NCBI GenBank assembly: GCA_902763905.1
Contig: CACWUA010000003.1
Span: 1 to 56,031, forward strand
Direction of reading: 5' to 3'
Length of the DNA: 56,031 bases
Source of the DNA: an uncultured Pseudomonadota bacterium
GTDB lineage: Bacteria; Pseudomonadota; Alphaproteobacteria; RF32; CAG-239
Part shown: piece after piece, positions 1 to 10,500 of the stretch
Layout of the letters: the number at the start of each line of letters is the position of its first letter
Position numbering within the stretch: position 1 is the first letter of the stretch
Program-made: the position numbers and the translations under genes
Notes under the pieces: model-generated
The model's input: only the letters and a program-made list of their open reading frames with translations
Databases searched by the model: none
What the model was told of the DNA's origin: nothing

Positions 1-4
1 AAAG

Positions 5-10
5 TATAAT
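5..10 (+). promoter_or_regulatory. -10 box, possible leaderless start
   Basis: A perfect TATAAT lies at 5-10 and the next gene's ATG is at 17, so transcription would be expected to begin at or next to the start codon. No Shine-Dalgarno sequence fits in the gap. The -35 box would lie outside the window. Confidence 0.5.
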
Positions 11-16
11 GCCGTC

Positions 17-535
17 ATGATAAAATATTTAAAATTTTTGAACGCTGTTCTGTTGTTATTTGCCGTTATTCCTTTTGCTGTCGCAGCGGAGAGGTATAAG
101 GCTGTTGACGGAGATTCGTTGGAACAAGCGCAGAGACGTATTCGTTTGGACGGGATAGACGCACCGGAGTTTGTGCAGATCTGCTATGATGCTGATAATA
201 CGGAATATGCCTGCGGTTTGGAAGCTCTGCAATATTTGGAAAAACTGTTGCAAAATGCTTCCGTACATTGTGAATGTGCTGTCCAAAAAGATAAATACGG
301 ACGCGAAATTTGCGAATGTTTTGCTGATGATATATCTATCAATCGAGCCATGGTGTTCGGCGGATATGCCGTAACTTATCGCAGTGATAAATATCTTGGG
401 GCCGAACGCAGCGCCAAAGAAAATAAACGCGGAATATGGCGCGGTAAATTTATGCGGCCGGCATTGTTTCGCGCTTTGGAACGTTTGCAAAATAAAGACG
501 CCGCAGAAAAGTCATCCGCGGCGCCGAAATCATAA
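17..535 (+). CDS. Exported staphylococcal nuclease (SNase)-like protein
   Basis: Predicted secreted thermonuclease-type phosphodiesterase of 172 residues. Residues 1-24 form a signal peptide (hydrophobic core LLLFAVIPFAVAA). The SNase fold follows, with VDGDS at 30-34, an IRLDGIDAPE block at 42-51 (the family's Arg, Asp and Glu active-site positions) and KYGRE near 95 for the second Arg. The AKENKRGIW stretch near 135 is typical of the C-terminal part of the domain. It probably degrades nucleic acid in the periplasm or outside the cell. The ATG lies only 7 bases after a TATAAT, so the message may be leaderless. Family call is firm; substrate and location are inference. Confidence 0.88.
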   Translation: MIKYLKFLNAVLLLFAVIPFAVAAERYKAVDGDSLEQAQRRIRLDGIDAPEFVQICYDADNTEYACGLEALQYLEKLLQNASVHCECAVQKDKYGREICECFADDISINRAMVFGGYAVTYRSDKYLGAERSAKENKRGIWRGKFMRPALFRALERLQNKDAAEKSSAAPKS

Positions 536-542
536 ATATTGC

Positions 543-728
543 TTATTTAATCATATAGGCAAACAAAGCATAGCACGCCGCTATTCCGATAACGATTTGT
601 ACAACCGTTACCAAAATCGGCAGAAAACCGAAAACAGCAGTTACCAAATCAAATTTGAATGCACCTACCAAGCCCCAGTTAATGCCGCCGAGTAATGCTA
701 AAAATAAAGCTACTCTTTTTAAAGTCAT
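543..728 (-). CDS. DUF378-family small membrane protein
   Basis: A 61-residue protein with two hydrophobic segments. The N-terminal block RVALFLALLGGINWGLVG, with its GGINWG signature, is typical of the DUF378 (YuzA-like) family, whose function is unknown. The start was placed at 728 because AGGAGA lies just upstream on the minus strand; the reading frame extends further 5' but has no better ribosome site. It is divergent from pgpA. Position in the inner membrane is inferred from hydrophobicity. Confidence 0.8.
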   Translation of the reverse strand: MTLKRVALFLALLGGINWGLVGAFKFDLVTAVFGFLPILVTVVQIVIGIAACYALFAYMIK

Positions 729-861
729 TTTATTTCTCCTAAATGTTGAATATATAACGAAAGTATATTGTTCAAAGTTTAACTTTGTGTAAAAAAATAT
801 AATATCGTTGCGCAAAAATACAACCTTGGTTATATATATATTTTATATTGAAAGGATAAAA

Positions 862-1347
862 ATGTCGGAAAAACTTGCTCTTATAATTGCTACATATTTT
901 GGATTGGGACTTTCACCGAAAGCTCCGGGAACGGTCGGTTCAGTCGGAACTTTACCGTTGGCGTTTCTACTGTGTTATTTCTTTGGTACACTCGGAATTA
1001 TTGTGGCGGTAATTCCGATTGCCGTTATAGGGATTTGCGCAACCGATGTATTGATTCGAGATTCGGCTGAAAAGGATCCGGGCAAGGTTGTGATTGACGA
1101 GGTTGCAGGGCAATTGTTGGCGTTTTTATTTGTAGCTGATGCATTGCGCGGGAACACTGCCGATTGGTGGTTATATTTGGTCGGTTTGGCCGCATTCCGT
1201 TTTTTTGATATATGCAAAATGGGACCGGTTAAGTGGTTTGATTCCAAAATGAAAAACGCCGTCGGGGTGATGATGGATGACGTTTGTGCCGGCTTATTGG
1301 CGGCCGTGGTGGTATGGGGTGTCAGAACCTATATTTACGCCAATTAA
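862..1347 (+). CDS. pgpA: Phosphatidylglycerophosphatase A
   Basis: Inner-membrane enzyme of 161 residues that dephosphorylates phosphatidylglycerophosphate to phosphatidylglycerol. Family signatures are present in order: SPKAPGTVGS at 18-27, the acidic pair in IDEVAGQ at 78-84, and a C-terminal GVMMDDVCAG block at 135-144. Several hydrophobic segments separate them, as usual for PgpA. The start at 862 was chosen over an in-frame ATG at 808 because AAAGGA lies 5 bases upstream and because the protein then starts at the usual family position. It has no obvious operon partner; the following gene has its own promoter. Confidence 0.93.
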   Translation: MSEKLALIIATYFGLGLSPKAPGTVGSVGTLPLAFLLCYFFGTLGIIVAVIPIAVIGICATDVLIRDSAEKDPGKVVIDEVAGQLLAFLFVADALRGNTADWWLYLVGLAAFRFFDICKMGPVKWFDSKMKNAVGVMMDDVCAGLLAAVVVWGVRTYIYAN

Positions 1348-1350
1348 ATA

Positions 1351-1379
1351 TTTACAATCATCTCAATTTATAATATAAT
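1351..1379 (+). promoter_or_regulatory. Sigma70-type promoter
   Basis: TTTACA at 1351-1356 and TATAAT at 1374-1379 are separated by 17 bases. The start codon of the following gene is at 1398, with AAAGG before it, giving a short leader. Confidence 0.6.
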
Positions 1380-1397
1380 GTGCGCAAAGGTAAATAA

Positions 1398-2576
1398 ATG
1401 ACAGATGCGCAAATTGGCTTAAGATGCCCGAAATCGGACGAATATAAATATGGCTGGAAAAAGGTGGATTCCATTCCGGCAGATGAGGTGTGCGTTGTGT
1501 ATTTGGGTGGCGACGGCGCAACCGATGACCGCAAAGCCAACGGCTATACCAAAGTGGCGCAAAATGACATCAAAACGGCTTTACAAACCGATGTTCCCGT
1601 TTATGGGGTAACTTATGATTTTGAAGGAAAAGATCCAACTTTTGCCCGCAAAATGCAATTTTTCAAACATCGCGCCGCCGCGCTTTTATCGGAGCGGAAA
1701 CAACAACAAATAAAAGAAGATGCCGCCGATGAAAATGTTGATGAAGCATATCTGGATAAGCTGTATGCAAATATTATGGAGCCGCGCATTGTTCCGACGC
1801 AAAAAGGGCGACACTATACGGCGGAAGAGATATCTCGCAATATTCGCAAAATCACGTTCGTAACTCATTGTCACGGCGGCTATGTCGCGTATGAACTGGA
1901 AAAGAGAATGCGTCATCAGCTTGAAAATTTGGGATATTCTTTGCAAGAGAGAAAAAACATATTGTCGCAAATGCTGGTGGTGGCGCACGCTCCGTCTTGT
2001 CCGCTCGGAGTTCAGCAATCGGCATTTTATTCGTTTCGCTCGGCATACGACGGGCAGGGAGAAACCGGTTGGGGAATCTTACCGGAATATATCCGCAAAC
2101 GCAAACGCGAAGAAAGGATTCGCTTTGCCGCAGACCAAAACGGCGATGTTAAAAGAGCGGCACAAAATCGCTATTTGGAAATGAAACCTTCTTATTTGGA
2201 AAAAAAGCGCTTATTCGTAATTAAGCAAAAACACCCGTGGATGAACAACGATGACGGACCGTTTATGACCAATCCGGATGAACACGGCGATATAACGTAT
2301 GGCAACCCTAACCAGACGCAGGACGGTAAGTGTATGATGTTTTTCAGCCGTAATCTGATGATAAACGGCGTAAAAAACGCTCTTGATAACAATGATAAGT
2401 TTACACCGTTACCGCCGCTTGAGGAACTGATAAAAGTGCGCGACGTGAATATAGATTCGCAGGAACGTCAGAATTTTAATGCCAAGCTCTCATCCGTATT
2501 CAAAGCATTATGCAACAATGGTAAAAAGTTGATTGCCGAAGTGGTTAATGATTATAAATCCGGCGGTAGACAATAA
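1398..2576 (+). CDS. Unknown protein with alpha/beta-hydrolase-like Cys elbow
   Basis: A 392-residue protein without a signal peptide that I do not recognise as a named family. Residues 151-166 read as a hydrophobic strand, a tight turn and a helix (ITFVTHCHGGYVAYEL), the layout of the nucleophile elbow in lipases and dienelactone hydrolases. The nucleophile position is Cys158 rather than Ser. The N-terminal VCVVYLGGDGAT block (about 31-42) could be the strand and loop that form the oxyanion hole. A second hydrophobic strand, MLVVAHAP, lies near 192. The C-terminal half is charged and basic in places. Codon use matches the surrounding native genes. The hydrolase idea is inference from one motif and its secondary structure. 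Confidence 0.6.
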   Translation: MTDAQIGLRCPKSDEYKYGWKKVDSIPADEVCVVYLGGDGATDDRKANGYTKVAQNDIKTALQTDVPVYGVTYDFEGKDPTFARKMQFFKHRAAALLSERKQQQIKEDAADENVDEAYLDKLYANIMEPRIVPTQKGRHYTAEEISRNIRKITFVTHCHGGYVAYELEKRMRHQLENLGYSLQERKNILSQMLVVAHAPSCPLGVQQSAFYSFRSAYDGQGETGWGILPEYIRKRKREERIRFAADQNGDVKRAAQNRYLEMKPSYLEKKRLFVIKQKHPWMNNDDGPFMTNPDEHGDITYGNPNQTQDGKCMMFFSRNLMINGVKNALDNNDKFTPLPPLEELIKVRDVNIDSQERQNFNAKLSSVFKALCNNGKKLIAEVVNDYKSGGRQ

Positions 2577-2583
2577 CTCAAGA

Positions 2584-3751
2584 TTATAAATAAGAATTTT
2601 TCATCCACTCAGCCACGGCGGAATCTTCCGCTTTTTCAAACACTTCATTTAAATAGGCTTCTATCAGAATTTGGCGCGCCTCTTGCAGCGGAATACCGCG
2701 TGCTTGCATATAAAACAACTGCTCGGAGTCCAAATCTCCGCTGGCGGCACCGTGCGAACACTTCACGTCATCGGCAAAAATCTCTAACTCCGGTTTGCAG
2801 TCAACCTCCGCCTCATCACTCAATACCAGAGCGCGGTGGAGTTGGTAACCTGTTGTTTGCTGGGCATCGGGCGCAATATGAATCTGTCCTTGAAAAATTC
2901 CTTTGGTTTTGCCGTCGAGCACACCTTTTACCAATTGATCGGAGTCCGTATGCGGTGCCAAATGACGGATATTCGTGGTAATATCGCTGACACCGTTTTG
3001 CATTAAACGATAAACTCCGTTAACCTCGGCAGAGGCATTTTCTTGCGTTAAGCGCACATAACTTTCGGTTCGTGCCAATGCACATTCGCCGTGAACAACA
3101 AAGCTATTGTATTTTCCGTCGGCTCTGACTTGTATGCTGTTTAAGGCAATGTGGTGAGCTTTCTGTGCTTCGTTTTGCCACTTATAATGTCGTAAAATTG
3201 CGCCGGTGCCTACATAAATTTCATTAACGATATTATCTAAATATTGTGCGTTGGATTCACTGTCAAAATGCTCAATCAATGTGGCTTTCGCCCCTTTCTC
3301 GACCACAATGATGTTGCGGATGTTGCACAAACGGTTTACTCCGGCATGCTGATGATAATGTAAATAAATCGGCATATTAATTGCAGTTTCGGCGGTAATG
3401 ACAATAAACAGACCTTCATCCAAAAATGCCGTATTGAGCGCAGCAAAAGGGAACTCTTCCATATCAAAAGATTTATTGAGATACGGCTTAATTTCACTAT
3501 CATCTATTGCCTCATACAGCGGGCGAATAATCACACCGCGCGGCAAATCGTGAGCAATATGTGTCAGTTGGAGTATCGTCAATTTGCGGCTTATTGAGTG
3601 CGTCTTCTTTAAAATAAGAATATTTCCACGCTTCGGTTTTGGCGGTGGGTAATCCGATTCGCGCAAATACGGTGCGTGCTTTTTCGCGCAAGCCTTCAAA
3701 CCACGGAATATTCTCGCCGAACAACGCTGTATTTTGTTTTAGCAAACTCAT
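2584..3751 (-). pseudogene. sufD: sufD, split by a frameshift
   Basis: SufD is the scaffold partner of SufB in the SufBC2D iron-sulfur cluster assembly complex. The N-terminal part starts at 3751 (MSLLKQNTALFGENIPWFEG) and includes the typical TEAWKYS block. It then runs out of frame, and the rest of the protein continues in another frame from about 3590 to the stop at 2584. The shift must lie between about 3560 and 3600, and one extra base there would explain it. I see no homopolymer at the switch point. The C-terminal half is complete, including VKCSHGAASGDLD and the ARGI block near the end. The start overlaps the sufC stop as ATGA. It may be a sequencing error, a real mutation, or two separately made fragments. 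Confidence 0.85.
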
Positions 3752-4515
3752 ATTGACGCTTCCAGATAGTTTTTGTAACCGCTTGTTTCCAATTCTTCCG
3801 CCAGTGTCATATCGCCGGTTTTAATAATGTGTCCGTCTGCATAAATATGCACAAAATCCGGCTTAATTTGCCGCAACAAATCAAGGTGGTGCGTGATAAT
3901 CAAAAGGGCATTATCGGCGGTGTGCCATTGATTTACCCCGTTTGCCACGATTTTAAGAGCATCGATATCCAATCCAGAATCTGCCTCATCCAAAATGGCG
4001 AGCTTCGGTTGCAACAAACTGAGCTGCAAAATTTCCATGCGTTTTTTCTCGCCGCCGGAGAAACCGACATTGATTTCGCGCTTAAGCATATCGGTACTGA
4101 CCTCAAATTCTTTGGCTTTGGAACGGAGCAGTTTTAAGAACTCGGCGGCGTCCAATTCCGGCAGATTATTATATTTGCGCACCGCATTGACGGAATGCTT
4201 CAGAAAATTCTGCGTGCTCACTCCCGGAATTTCCACCGGTGCCTGCATACTCAAAAAAATACCGAGTGCGGCGCGCTCTTCCGGTTTAAGTGCGGTTAAA
4301 TCATGCCCGCAAAAATACATACTGCCGCCGGTAACGATATAATCCGGCTTGCCGGTTAAAACATACGAAAGAGTAGATTTTCCGGCGCCGTTCGGTCCCA
4401 TAATCGCGTGAGTTTCACCGGCATTAATCGTCAAATTCAGATGTTTGATGATTTCTTTGCCGCCTTCGGCGATTCCTGCGGATAAATCCTTTATTTCAAG
4501 CAGTTTTGGCGTCAT
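3748..4515 (-). CDS. sufC: Fe-S assembly ATPase SufC
   Basis: ABC-type ATPase of 255 residues that drives the SufBC2D scaffold in cytosolic iron-sulfur cluster assembly. The Walker A motif GPNGAGKS is at 40-47, the ABC signature FSGGEKKR lies near 150, the Walker B block AILDEADSGLD near 173-183, and the switch His is in ITHH near 208. Length and order are normal for SufC. It starts inside the last 20 bases of the MazG-like gene and its stop overlaps the sufD start as ATGA, so the four genes are very probably co-translated. Confidence 0.97.
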   Translation of the reverse strand: MTPKLLEIKDLSAGIAEGGKEIIKHLNLTINAGETHAIMGPNGAGKSTLSYVLTGKPDYIVTGGSMYFCGHDLTALKPEERAALGIFLSMQAPVEIPGVSTQNFLKHSVNAVRKYNNLPELDAAEFLKLLRSKAKEFEVSTDMLKREINVGFSGGEKKRMEILQLSLLQPKLAILDEADSGLDIDALKIVANGVNQWHTADNALLIITHHLDLLRQIKPDFVHIYADGHIIKTGDMTLAEELETSGYKNYLEASI

Positions 4516-4813
4516 TTTCTTTTTCCTTTTGTTCCCAAGCGTCGAGTCGCTTTTCGATAACTTTCAACTTTTCGGCCTTATAGGCGCGGATTTTATCGGT
4601 AATTCCGTAGCAACATTTCAGCTGTCCGAGCATAATTTCCACATCGGCGGCTTCTTCAATAATTTCATCGACATTATCTTTTTTGCGATTGACATTTTTC
4701 AAAATTTCTTTAATCAGTTCGCTCATTTCTTCGATAACTTGCAGCATTTGCGGCTCTTTTCCCCAAACCCGCAAAGCACGCTTATACAATTCTTCTTCCT
4801 TGATTTCCGGCAT
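4496..4813 (-). CDS. MazG-like nucleotide pyrophosphohydrolase
   Basis: A 105-residue, mostly helical protein with the MazG/all-alpha NTP pyrophosphatase pattern: EEMSELIKEI near 29-38 (E-E-x-x-E) and EEAADVEIML near 51-61 (E-x-x-D). These acidic residues bind magnesium in the family. Such enzymes hydrolyse NTPs or modified NTPs to NMP and pyrophosphate; the substrate here cannot be read from sequence. It sits inside the suf operon, starting on the last base of the sufB stop (TAATG) and overlapping sufC by 20 bases, so it is tightly coupled to both. A MazG-like gene is not a standard suf member. Confidence 0.78.
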   Translation of the reverse strand: MPEIKEEELYKRALRVWGKEPQMLQVIEEMSELIKEILKNVNRKKDNVDEIIEEAADVEIMLGQLKCCYGITDKIRAYKAEKLKVIEKRLDAWEQKEKENDAKTA

Positions 4814-6258
4814 TATCCGACACTCCCTTCCAAGCTGATATTAATAAGTTTTCCGGCCTCAATGGCAAATTCCATCGGCAGTTTTTGCATAACTTCTTTG
4901 CAGAACCCGTTGACGATAAGCCCGACCGCTTCTTCTTCTTTTATACCGCGCTGCTGGCAATAAAACAGTTGCTCCGCGCTGATTTTGGAGGTGGTGGCTT
5001 CGTGTTCCAAAACCGCTGATTTATTGCGGTTGCGGATATACGGTACGGTATGCGAACCGCAAGTAGAGCCGATAAGCAGACTGTCACATTGCGAGTAATT
5101 GCGGGCATTTTTGGCACCGACGGCAATATCCACCAACCCGCGGTAAGTTTGATTGGAAAATCCGGCGGAAATACCTTTGGAAATGATTTTGGAACGCGTG
5201 TTTTTGCCCAAATGAATCATTTTGGTGCCGGTATCGGCTTGTTGCCGGTTATTGGTAATCGCCACCGAATAAAACTCGCCGACCGAATTATCTCCCTGTA
5301 AAATACACGACGGATATTTCCAAGTCACGGCCGAACCGGTCTCCACCTGTGTCCACGAAATTTTGGAATTGATACCGCGGCAAGCTGCCCGCTTGGTCAC
5401 AAAATTATATACTCCGCCGTTGCCGTCCTTATCTCCCGGATACCAGTTTTGCACGGTGGAGTATTTAACTTCGGCATTGTTCATTACCACAATTTCCACA
5501 ATCGCCGCATGAAGCTGATTTTCGTCACGTTGCGGCGCGGTGCAACCCTCCAAATATGAAACATAGCTGTCATCTTCCGCCACAATCAGCGTGCGCTCAA
5601 ATTGTCCGGTGTTTTGCGCGTTAATGCGAAAATAAGTGGAAAGCTCCATCGGTGCCTTTACGCCTTTGGGAATATATACAAACGAGCCGTCGGTAAATAC
5701 CGCGGAATTGAGACAGGCATAGAAATTGTCGGTGTACGGCACAACCGAACCCAAATATTTTTGCACTAAATCGGGATGATTTTGCACTGCCTCGGAGATA
5801 GAACAAAAAATAATGCCTTGTTCCGCCAACTTTGCCCGATAGGTTGTTGCCACCGAAACACTGTCAAACACCGCATCAACCGCTACCACACCGGCCAGAG
5901 CTTCTTGTTCTTTAAGCGGGATTCCGAGTTTATTGTAAGTTTCAAGCAGTTTTTCATCAACATCTTTAAGGCTTTGCGGGTGGATTTTTTGTTTTGGTGC
6001 GGCATAATAGCTTAATTTTTGAAAATCCACGGCATCGTATTTTAATTTGGCCCAATGCGGTTCACTCATCGTCAGCCAATGACGATATGCCTTAAGACGC
6101 CGTTCCAAAAGCCATTCCGGTTCATTCTTTTTGGCGGAAATCAGACGAATGATATCTTCGCTTAAACCACACGGCACCATATCTGCTTCTATGTCAGTGG
6201 TAAAGCCGTATTTATATTTATCTCCGCCTAAATCTTCAATTTTTGGTCTTGATACCAT
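4813..6258 (-). CDS. sufB: Fe-S scaffold protein SufB
   Basis: SufB of 481 residues, the scaffold on which the nascent iron-sulfur cluster forms. Recognisable blocks include YIPKGVKAP, the YLEGCTAP motif, the long beta-helix core, SQCDSLLIG and [11 protein letters not shown] near the C terminus, followed by the FYCQQRGI block shared with SufD. Length is normal. It is the first gene of the operon. AAGGG lies upstream of the ATG at 6258, and a promoter-like pair is found at 6283-6310. No IscR or SufR regulator and no SufS/SufE gene lie in this window. Confidence 0.97.
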   Translation of the reverse strand: MVSRPKIEDLGGDKYKYGFTTDIEADMVPCGLSEDIIRLISAKKNEPEWLLERRLKAYRHWLTMSEPHWAKLKYDAVDFQKLSYYAAPKQKIHPQSLKDVDEKLLETYNKLGIPLKEQEALAGVVAVDAVFDSVSVATTYRAKLAEQGIIFCSISEAVQNHPDLVQKYLGSVVPYTDNFYACLNSAVFTDGSFVYIPKGVKAPMELSTYFRINAQNTGQFERTLIVAEDDSYVSYLEGCTAPQRDENQLHAAIVEIVVMNNAEVKYSTVQNWYPGDKDGNGGVYNFVTKRAACRGINSKISWTQVETGSAVTWKYPSCILQGDNSVGEFYSVAITNNRQQADTGTKMIHLGKNTRSKIISKGISAGFSNQTYRGLVDIAVGAKNARNYSQCDSLLIGSTCGSHTVPYIRNRNKSAVLEHEATTSKISAEQLFYCQQRGIKEEEAVGLIVNGFCKEVMQKLPMEFAIEAGKLINISLEGSVG

Positions 6259-6282
6259 TGTTTTGCCCTTAAAATCTGCCGC

Positions 6283-6310
6283 ATCATAGCAAATACGGCT
6301 GAAAAATCAA
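6283..6310 (-). promoter_or_regulatory. Probable suf operon promoter
   Basis: On the minus strand TTGATT (6305-6310) and TATGAT (6283-6288) are separated by 16 bases, 25 bases upstream of the sufB ATG. This is the best promoter-like pair in the sufB upstream region. Confidence 0.5.
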
Positions 6311-6449
6311 GAAAAATATCCGTATTATGAAAATATAACCGAAATTGTAACAAAATATTCATATTTCTCCGCAAAAAAACACTGGAAAAAGTAAAAAAAA
6401 TGTGTTAGAATTCACCTATGGTACTGGAACTTTATAAAAGGTAACTGTG

Positions 6450-7556
6450 ATGTATATATGGATATTATTGGCGACAATTATGGTGGCCTTAAGCTTTTTT
6501 AACGTTGCGCCGCGTGCCGATAAGGAACATGCGCTTAACGATATTAAGGCTGCAACCATTATAAACCGCTTTAATGCGGAACATTCTGCGCGCCTGCATA
6601 CTTTGGAATGCGAAATCATATACAACAGAAATACCCAGAAAAACGGCGGAGGAGCCGGTTGGGATGGTGCCGATGGCATGCGCACAAGTTCTTATGCTCC
6701 GGTTAATGTAACCGGATATGAACCGGTTTATCAGGAATTTAATACCTATCTTCCGGTCGGATATTTAACCGGCAACAAAAAGAAAGACGGCAGCGGCAGC
6801 AATTATGCTACCAGCAACATGAAACAATTTGTTTATTGTCTGTCTCTGTCGGCCGAAGAAGACGCCGGTTCCAAACCGGATAGCGAAGTTTTTATTGCTT
6901 GCGATGCTCAGGATGATGCGCGCACAAAAAATATCGGTGAGCACCGCTATTTAGTTTCATTTGCTCCAATTCCGGAAAGGTGGCTGTCTAAAGATGGCAA
7001 TCTTACGCCTTTGCCGACATTTGTTAATTTATTATCGAATACCAGTGGTCGAGCAGCTTCTTTCGGTTGGCTCGAATATGTTGACGGCAAACCCAAATTA
7101 CATGGTGTAGGGGCAGCCGCTACGCGTGCCATCAGACTCCGAGAGAAAAGTCATACCTTTGATGATGATCATAAAGACCAGTTTGAACAGCGTCTGGATG
7201 AAAATTACAACTACAAAGCAGATTTAAGCAGTAAACAGGCCGGCCACGAAAAACTGGTGGCGGAGAATATTTTGATTTCCGAAAATTCCGCTATATGGCG
7301 TAATTCTGAGCTTGATGTGTGCAAAACAACGCCTTGTATGTTTGCTTATGAAGTATTTCCCAAAACCGATCCCGCATGTCATTGCTATAATATTTTGGAA
7401 GACTATTACGGCAGAGATCGCTTGAATTTAGCTCAGTGTTATAACGATACAAAGCATACGGAAATTGAAAACAATGATAAAATTAATGTCTTTACGGATG
7501 AGACACTTAAAGACAGAGAATTAAGATATAAAAAATTTGAAAGTTATTTGAAGTAA
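6450..7556 (+). CDS. Membrane-anchored Cys-rich protein paired with the giant pilin-like gene
   Basis: A 368-residue protein not assigned to a named family. Residues 2-18 (YIWILLATIMVALSFF) form one N-terminal membrane segment, after which the protein is expected to be periplasmic. Eight cysteines, including CKTTPC near 290 and CHC near 310, suggest disulfide bonds. There is no prepilin cleavage motif. AAAAGG at 6436-6441 suits the ATG at 6450; a GTG at 6447 in the same frame is possible. The stop is 34 bases before the giant pilin-like gene on the same strand, so the two are probably one operon, and a role in displaying or anchoring that protein is plausible. The function is inference. Confidence 0.65.
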   Translation: MYIWILLATIMVALSFFNVAPRADKEHALNDIKAATIINRFNAEHSARLHTLECEIIYNRNTQKNGGGAGWDGADGMRTSSYAPVNVTGYEPVYQEFNTYLPVGYLTGNKKKDGSGSNYATSNMKQFVYCLSLSAEEDAGSKPDSEVFIACDAQDDARTKNIGEHRYLVSFAPIPERWLSKDGNLTPLPTFVNLLSNTSGRAASFGWLEYVDGKPKLHGVGAAATRAIRLREKSHTFDDDHKDQFEQRLDENYNYKADLSSKQAGHEKLVAENILISENSAIWRNSELDVCKTTPCMFAYEVFPKTDPACHCYNILEDYYGRDRLNLAQCYNDTKHTEIENNDKINVFTDETLKDRELRYKKFESYLK

Positions 7557-7590
7557 TATAACCGAATAAAGTGAATTAAGGAGAACGCCG

Positions 7591-10500
7591 ATGAAAAAGT
7601 TTAATAATAAATCCATACTGGAGCGAGGTGGTTTGATGATAGAAGCCTTGGCCATGCTTGGTTTGATAGCAGTGGTAACCCCGACCATGTATAAAAAATC
7701 CGCGGAGAGGACGATGGAAGTTGAGGATATCAATACTGCGACTTCAATGCGTACGATTATGGGGGCGGCTGAATCATATATGTCTTCAAACTATAACGAT
7801 ATTATGAAAGTTATGGAAGAAGATACTTCGCATCAGCACACTATATCGGGCAGAAAAATCGGCGTTATGGATATTCCGATGGCGGATTTGACTCCTTATT
7901 TGCCTTATAAATTTAATGAAGAAGGTGAGCTATATAATTATAATTCTCCGAAGATTCGTATTGTTCGTGCCGGTGATAATTTAACGGCGTTCGCAATGTT
8001 TCCGGCAAAAGTCGGCGGAAATGATGGTATAGGGCAAGAGCGTACGGTGCGTATTGCATCTTTAATCGGTGCTAATGGTGGTTATGTTTCGGAAGAAAAA
8101 ACAAGAGCACGCGGTGTCGGCGGCGTGTGGAATTTGGACGGCGAATATTATAATGCGGTTTTTGACGGCAGTGATGATGAAAAGCAGTATTCGTTGGTTA
8201 CATCTTCTTCCAATGTGGTTAACGGAGCCAATGCCATGGCCGAGTCGGATCCGACGCAGTTTATACAGCGCACTAAACAAGAAGGTTCAGGCTGGCGCAA
8301 TGCAATGCGTACTGATTTATATATGGGATCGGGGCCGGATAGCGCGCAAGATCCGGATGACCGCGAGCATCAAGATGACTTTTTCAGTATTTATAACGTG
8401 AATGAGATGATTATCGGTGCAGATCATGACTCCAAGCAAGAATTGCTTAAGGCTGTCAGAAATGAAAAAGAAACTGCTTTCAACATTGACAACGGCGACT
8501 ATGGTTTATATGTAGCCGGCAGCGGTTCCAAAGGAGAGGGCGCCGGTAATGCTTATATCAAAGGTACATTGATTGCCGCCGGTAACAGATTGTGGGCCGG
8601 CAATGAAACACTTAAATATACCGGTACAAATTTGGAATTTGACGGCACTAACTTTAAAATCGGCAAAAATCAGACAGATGCCGCAAAAGATGCCGATAAT
8701 TATGTGGTTTCCGGTCATGCCGAAAAAGGTAAGAGCACGCTTGATATTATGGGGGATAAGATTAATGTTGCGGAAGCAGGTGATATCGGGAACTATAAGC
8801 CTAAAAATGATGTTCAGAAGAAAGCAAATGTAGTAGTACATACTACCAACAAAGATACTCATACAACCGGAACGGTAAATCCTCCTGCATATTCAGCTGA
8901 TAGCAAAGCACCGGATTTTGGCGTTGATATTGACGGCAATATGGTGGTTGAAGGTGTGTTGGCGGCAGGTCAGCTCGATGTTAACAACATCCGTACGGCT
9001 AATATTTCCGTAGGTTCGGAAAATATTGACGATGAATATAAGTGGATGGATGTTGATAAAAACGGTGTACACGTTCACCAGCCGGCAAGCGGTGCCTATA
9101 AAGGTACGCAGATTGAAGCGCGTGACAAACTTATTACAATGCGTGTCGGTTCGGATAATGCAATTGATATAAATAACGTCAGCAATGGTGTAAAGGCAGA
9201 TAACGCGGCGCAAATCATCATGGATGGCGCAGATGCCGCAAATGGCAGTATTATCCAAAAGATTAAGGGAACTAACGGTAAAATAGCGATGGCAAACGAC
9301 AATTTGGGCATCAATATAAAAAATCGGGCTATTACTATCGGCAATACCGATGCTGCCGGCACCACAAAAGATGATGCGACTCAATACTATGTCGGATATG
9401 GCAAAGGCGGTAATATCCACATGACAAACAGCAATTTGAAAATTTCTGATGCCAACAATAATGCTTTGTTTACCGTCCGCGGCCTTGAAGATAGTAAAGA
9501 AGCCCAAGGAATTGTTGATAATACAACGCGCAACGGTAGCCCGTATAACATCGCCGCACACGGCAACATCCTGTTTACGGATGGACTGAATAATGGCAAT
9601 TCCAGAGCTCGATATTTAGCAATGTCCAATAATGGAGACGGATTTGCGGCGGTAAACATCATCAAAGGAGATGCTGACGGTACTATAAACACTGCCGGAA
9701 CCGGTGTTGTGTATATTGATATGGATACAGGCAGCGAGAGCGCTTCTATGCAGGCTGTCAGCGGCACAGACTATCAAATAAAAGATGCCGGAGGCACGGT
9801 AAGGAGAAATGTTCAAGGAGGCTCAATTTATATTCGAAAGGGCTTGATTGATGTTGTGCCGGATAAGAACAATATCGGCCAAGTTGCTAAAACTCGCGAT
9901 AATACCACCGGAGAGCTTACGGGGGTTACTGTTACTGGCGGCAATGACACTGCCGATCAAGGTAGGGGCGTTATTCGAGCCAGCCGCTTTGTGGCCAATA
10001 ACATAACAACCGAAGGAAATCCGGTTAAAGTTCCGGCTTTCTTCACTCAAGCTAAATTTGATGAATACAGCGGTTCCGGAACAAATCGTTATGATACCTA
10101 TATGGTTAATCCGGCCTATACGTCGGTGATGAACGATATTAAATTGGTGTCGCGCGGCGGCGCTCGTTTGAGCGATATTTTGCCGACGTTTATCACCAAA
10201 GGTATTTATACGGCCAAAAACAACTATTCTGAATTGGCTTTTCGTGATAGTGGTCATGGCGTGTCGCTGGAACCGTCCAACTTATCTTTAAAAGCGGATG
10301 GTACACTTAATATATATCAGCCGAGAACCGGATATACCAGTGATCCGGCCTCGCCGATTATCGGTGTGGTGCCGGCTCCGCAGTGTCCTCCGGGATATGC
10401 GCGTATGATTACGGTTACTCCGGCCAGTATTCGTATGGCGGAAGCCGGTCGTTTCCGCAACCCGTCGCCGAGTGGCTTCAATGGTTATAAAATAGATGTT

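Noticed and set aside
8893-9561. Long minus-strand open frames within the giant pilin-like gene
   Set aside because: They are antisense shadows of a 1390-codon gene with clear start, domain order and terminator.
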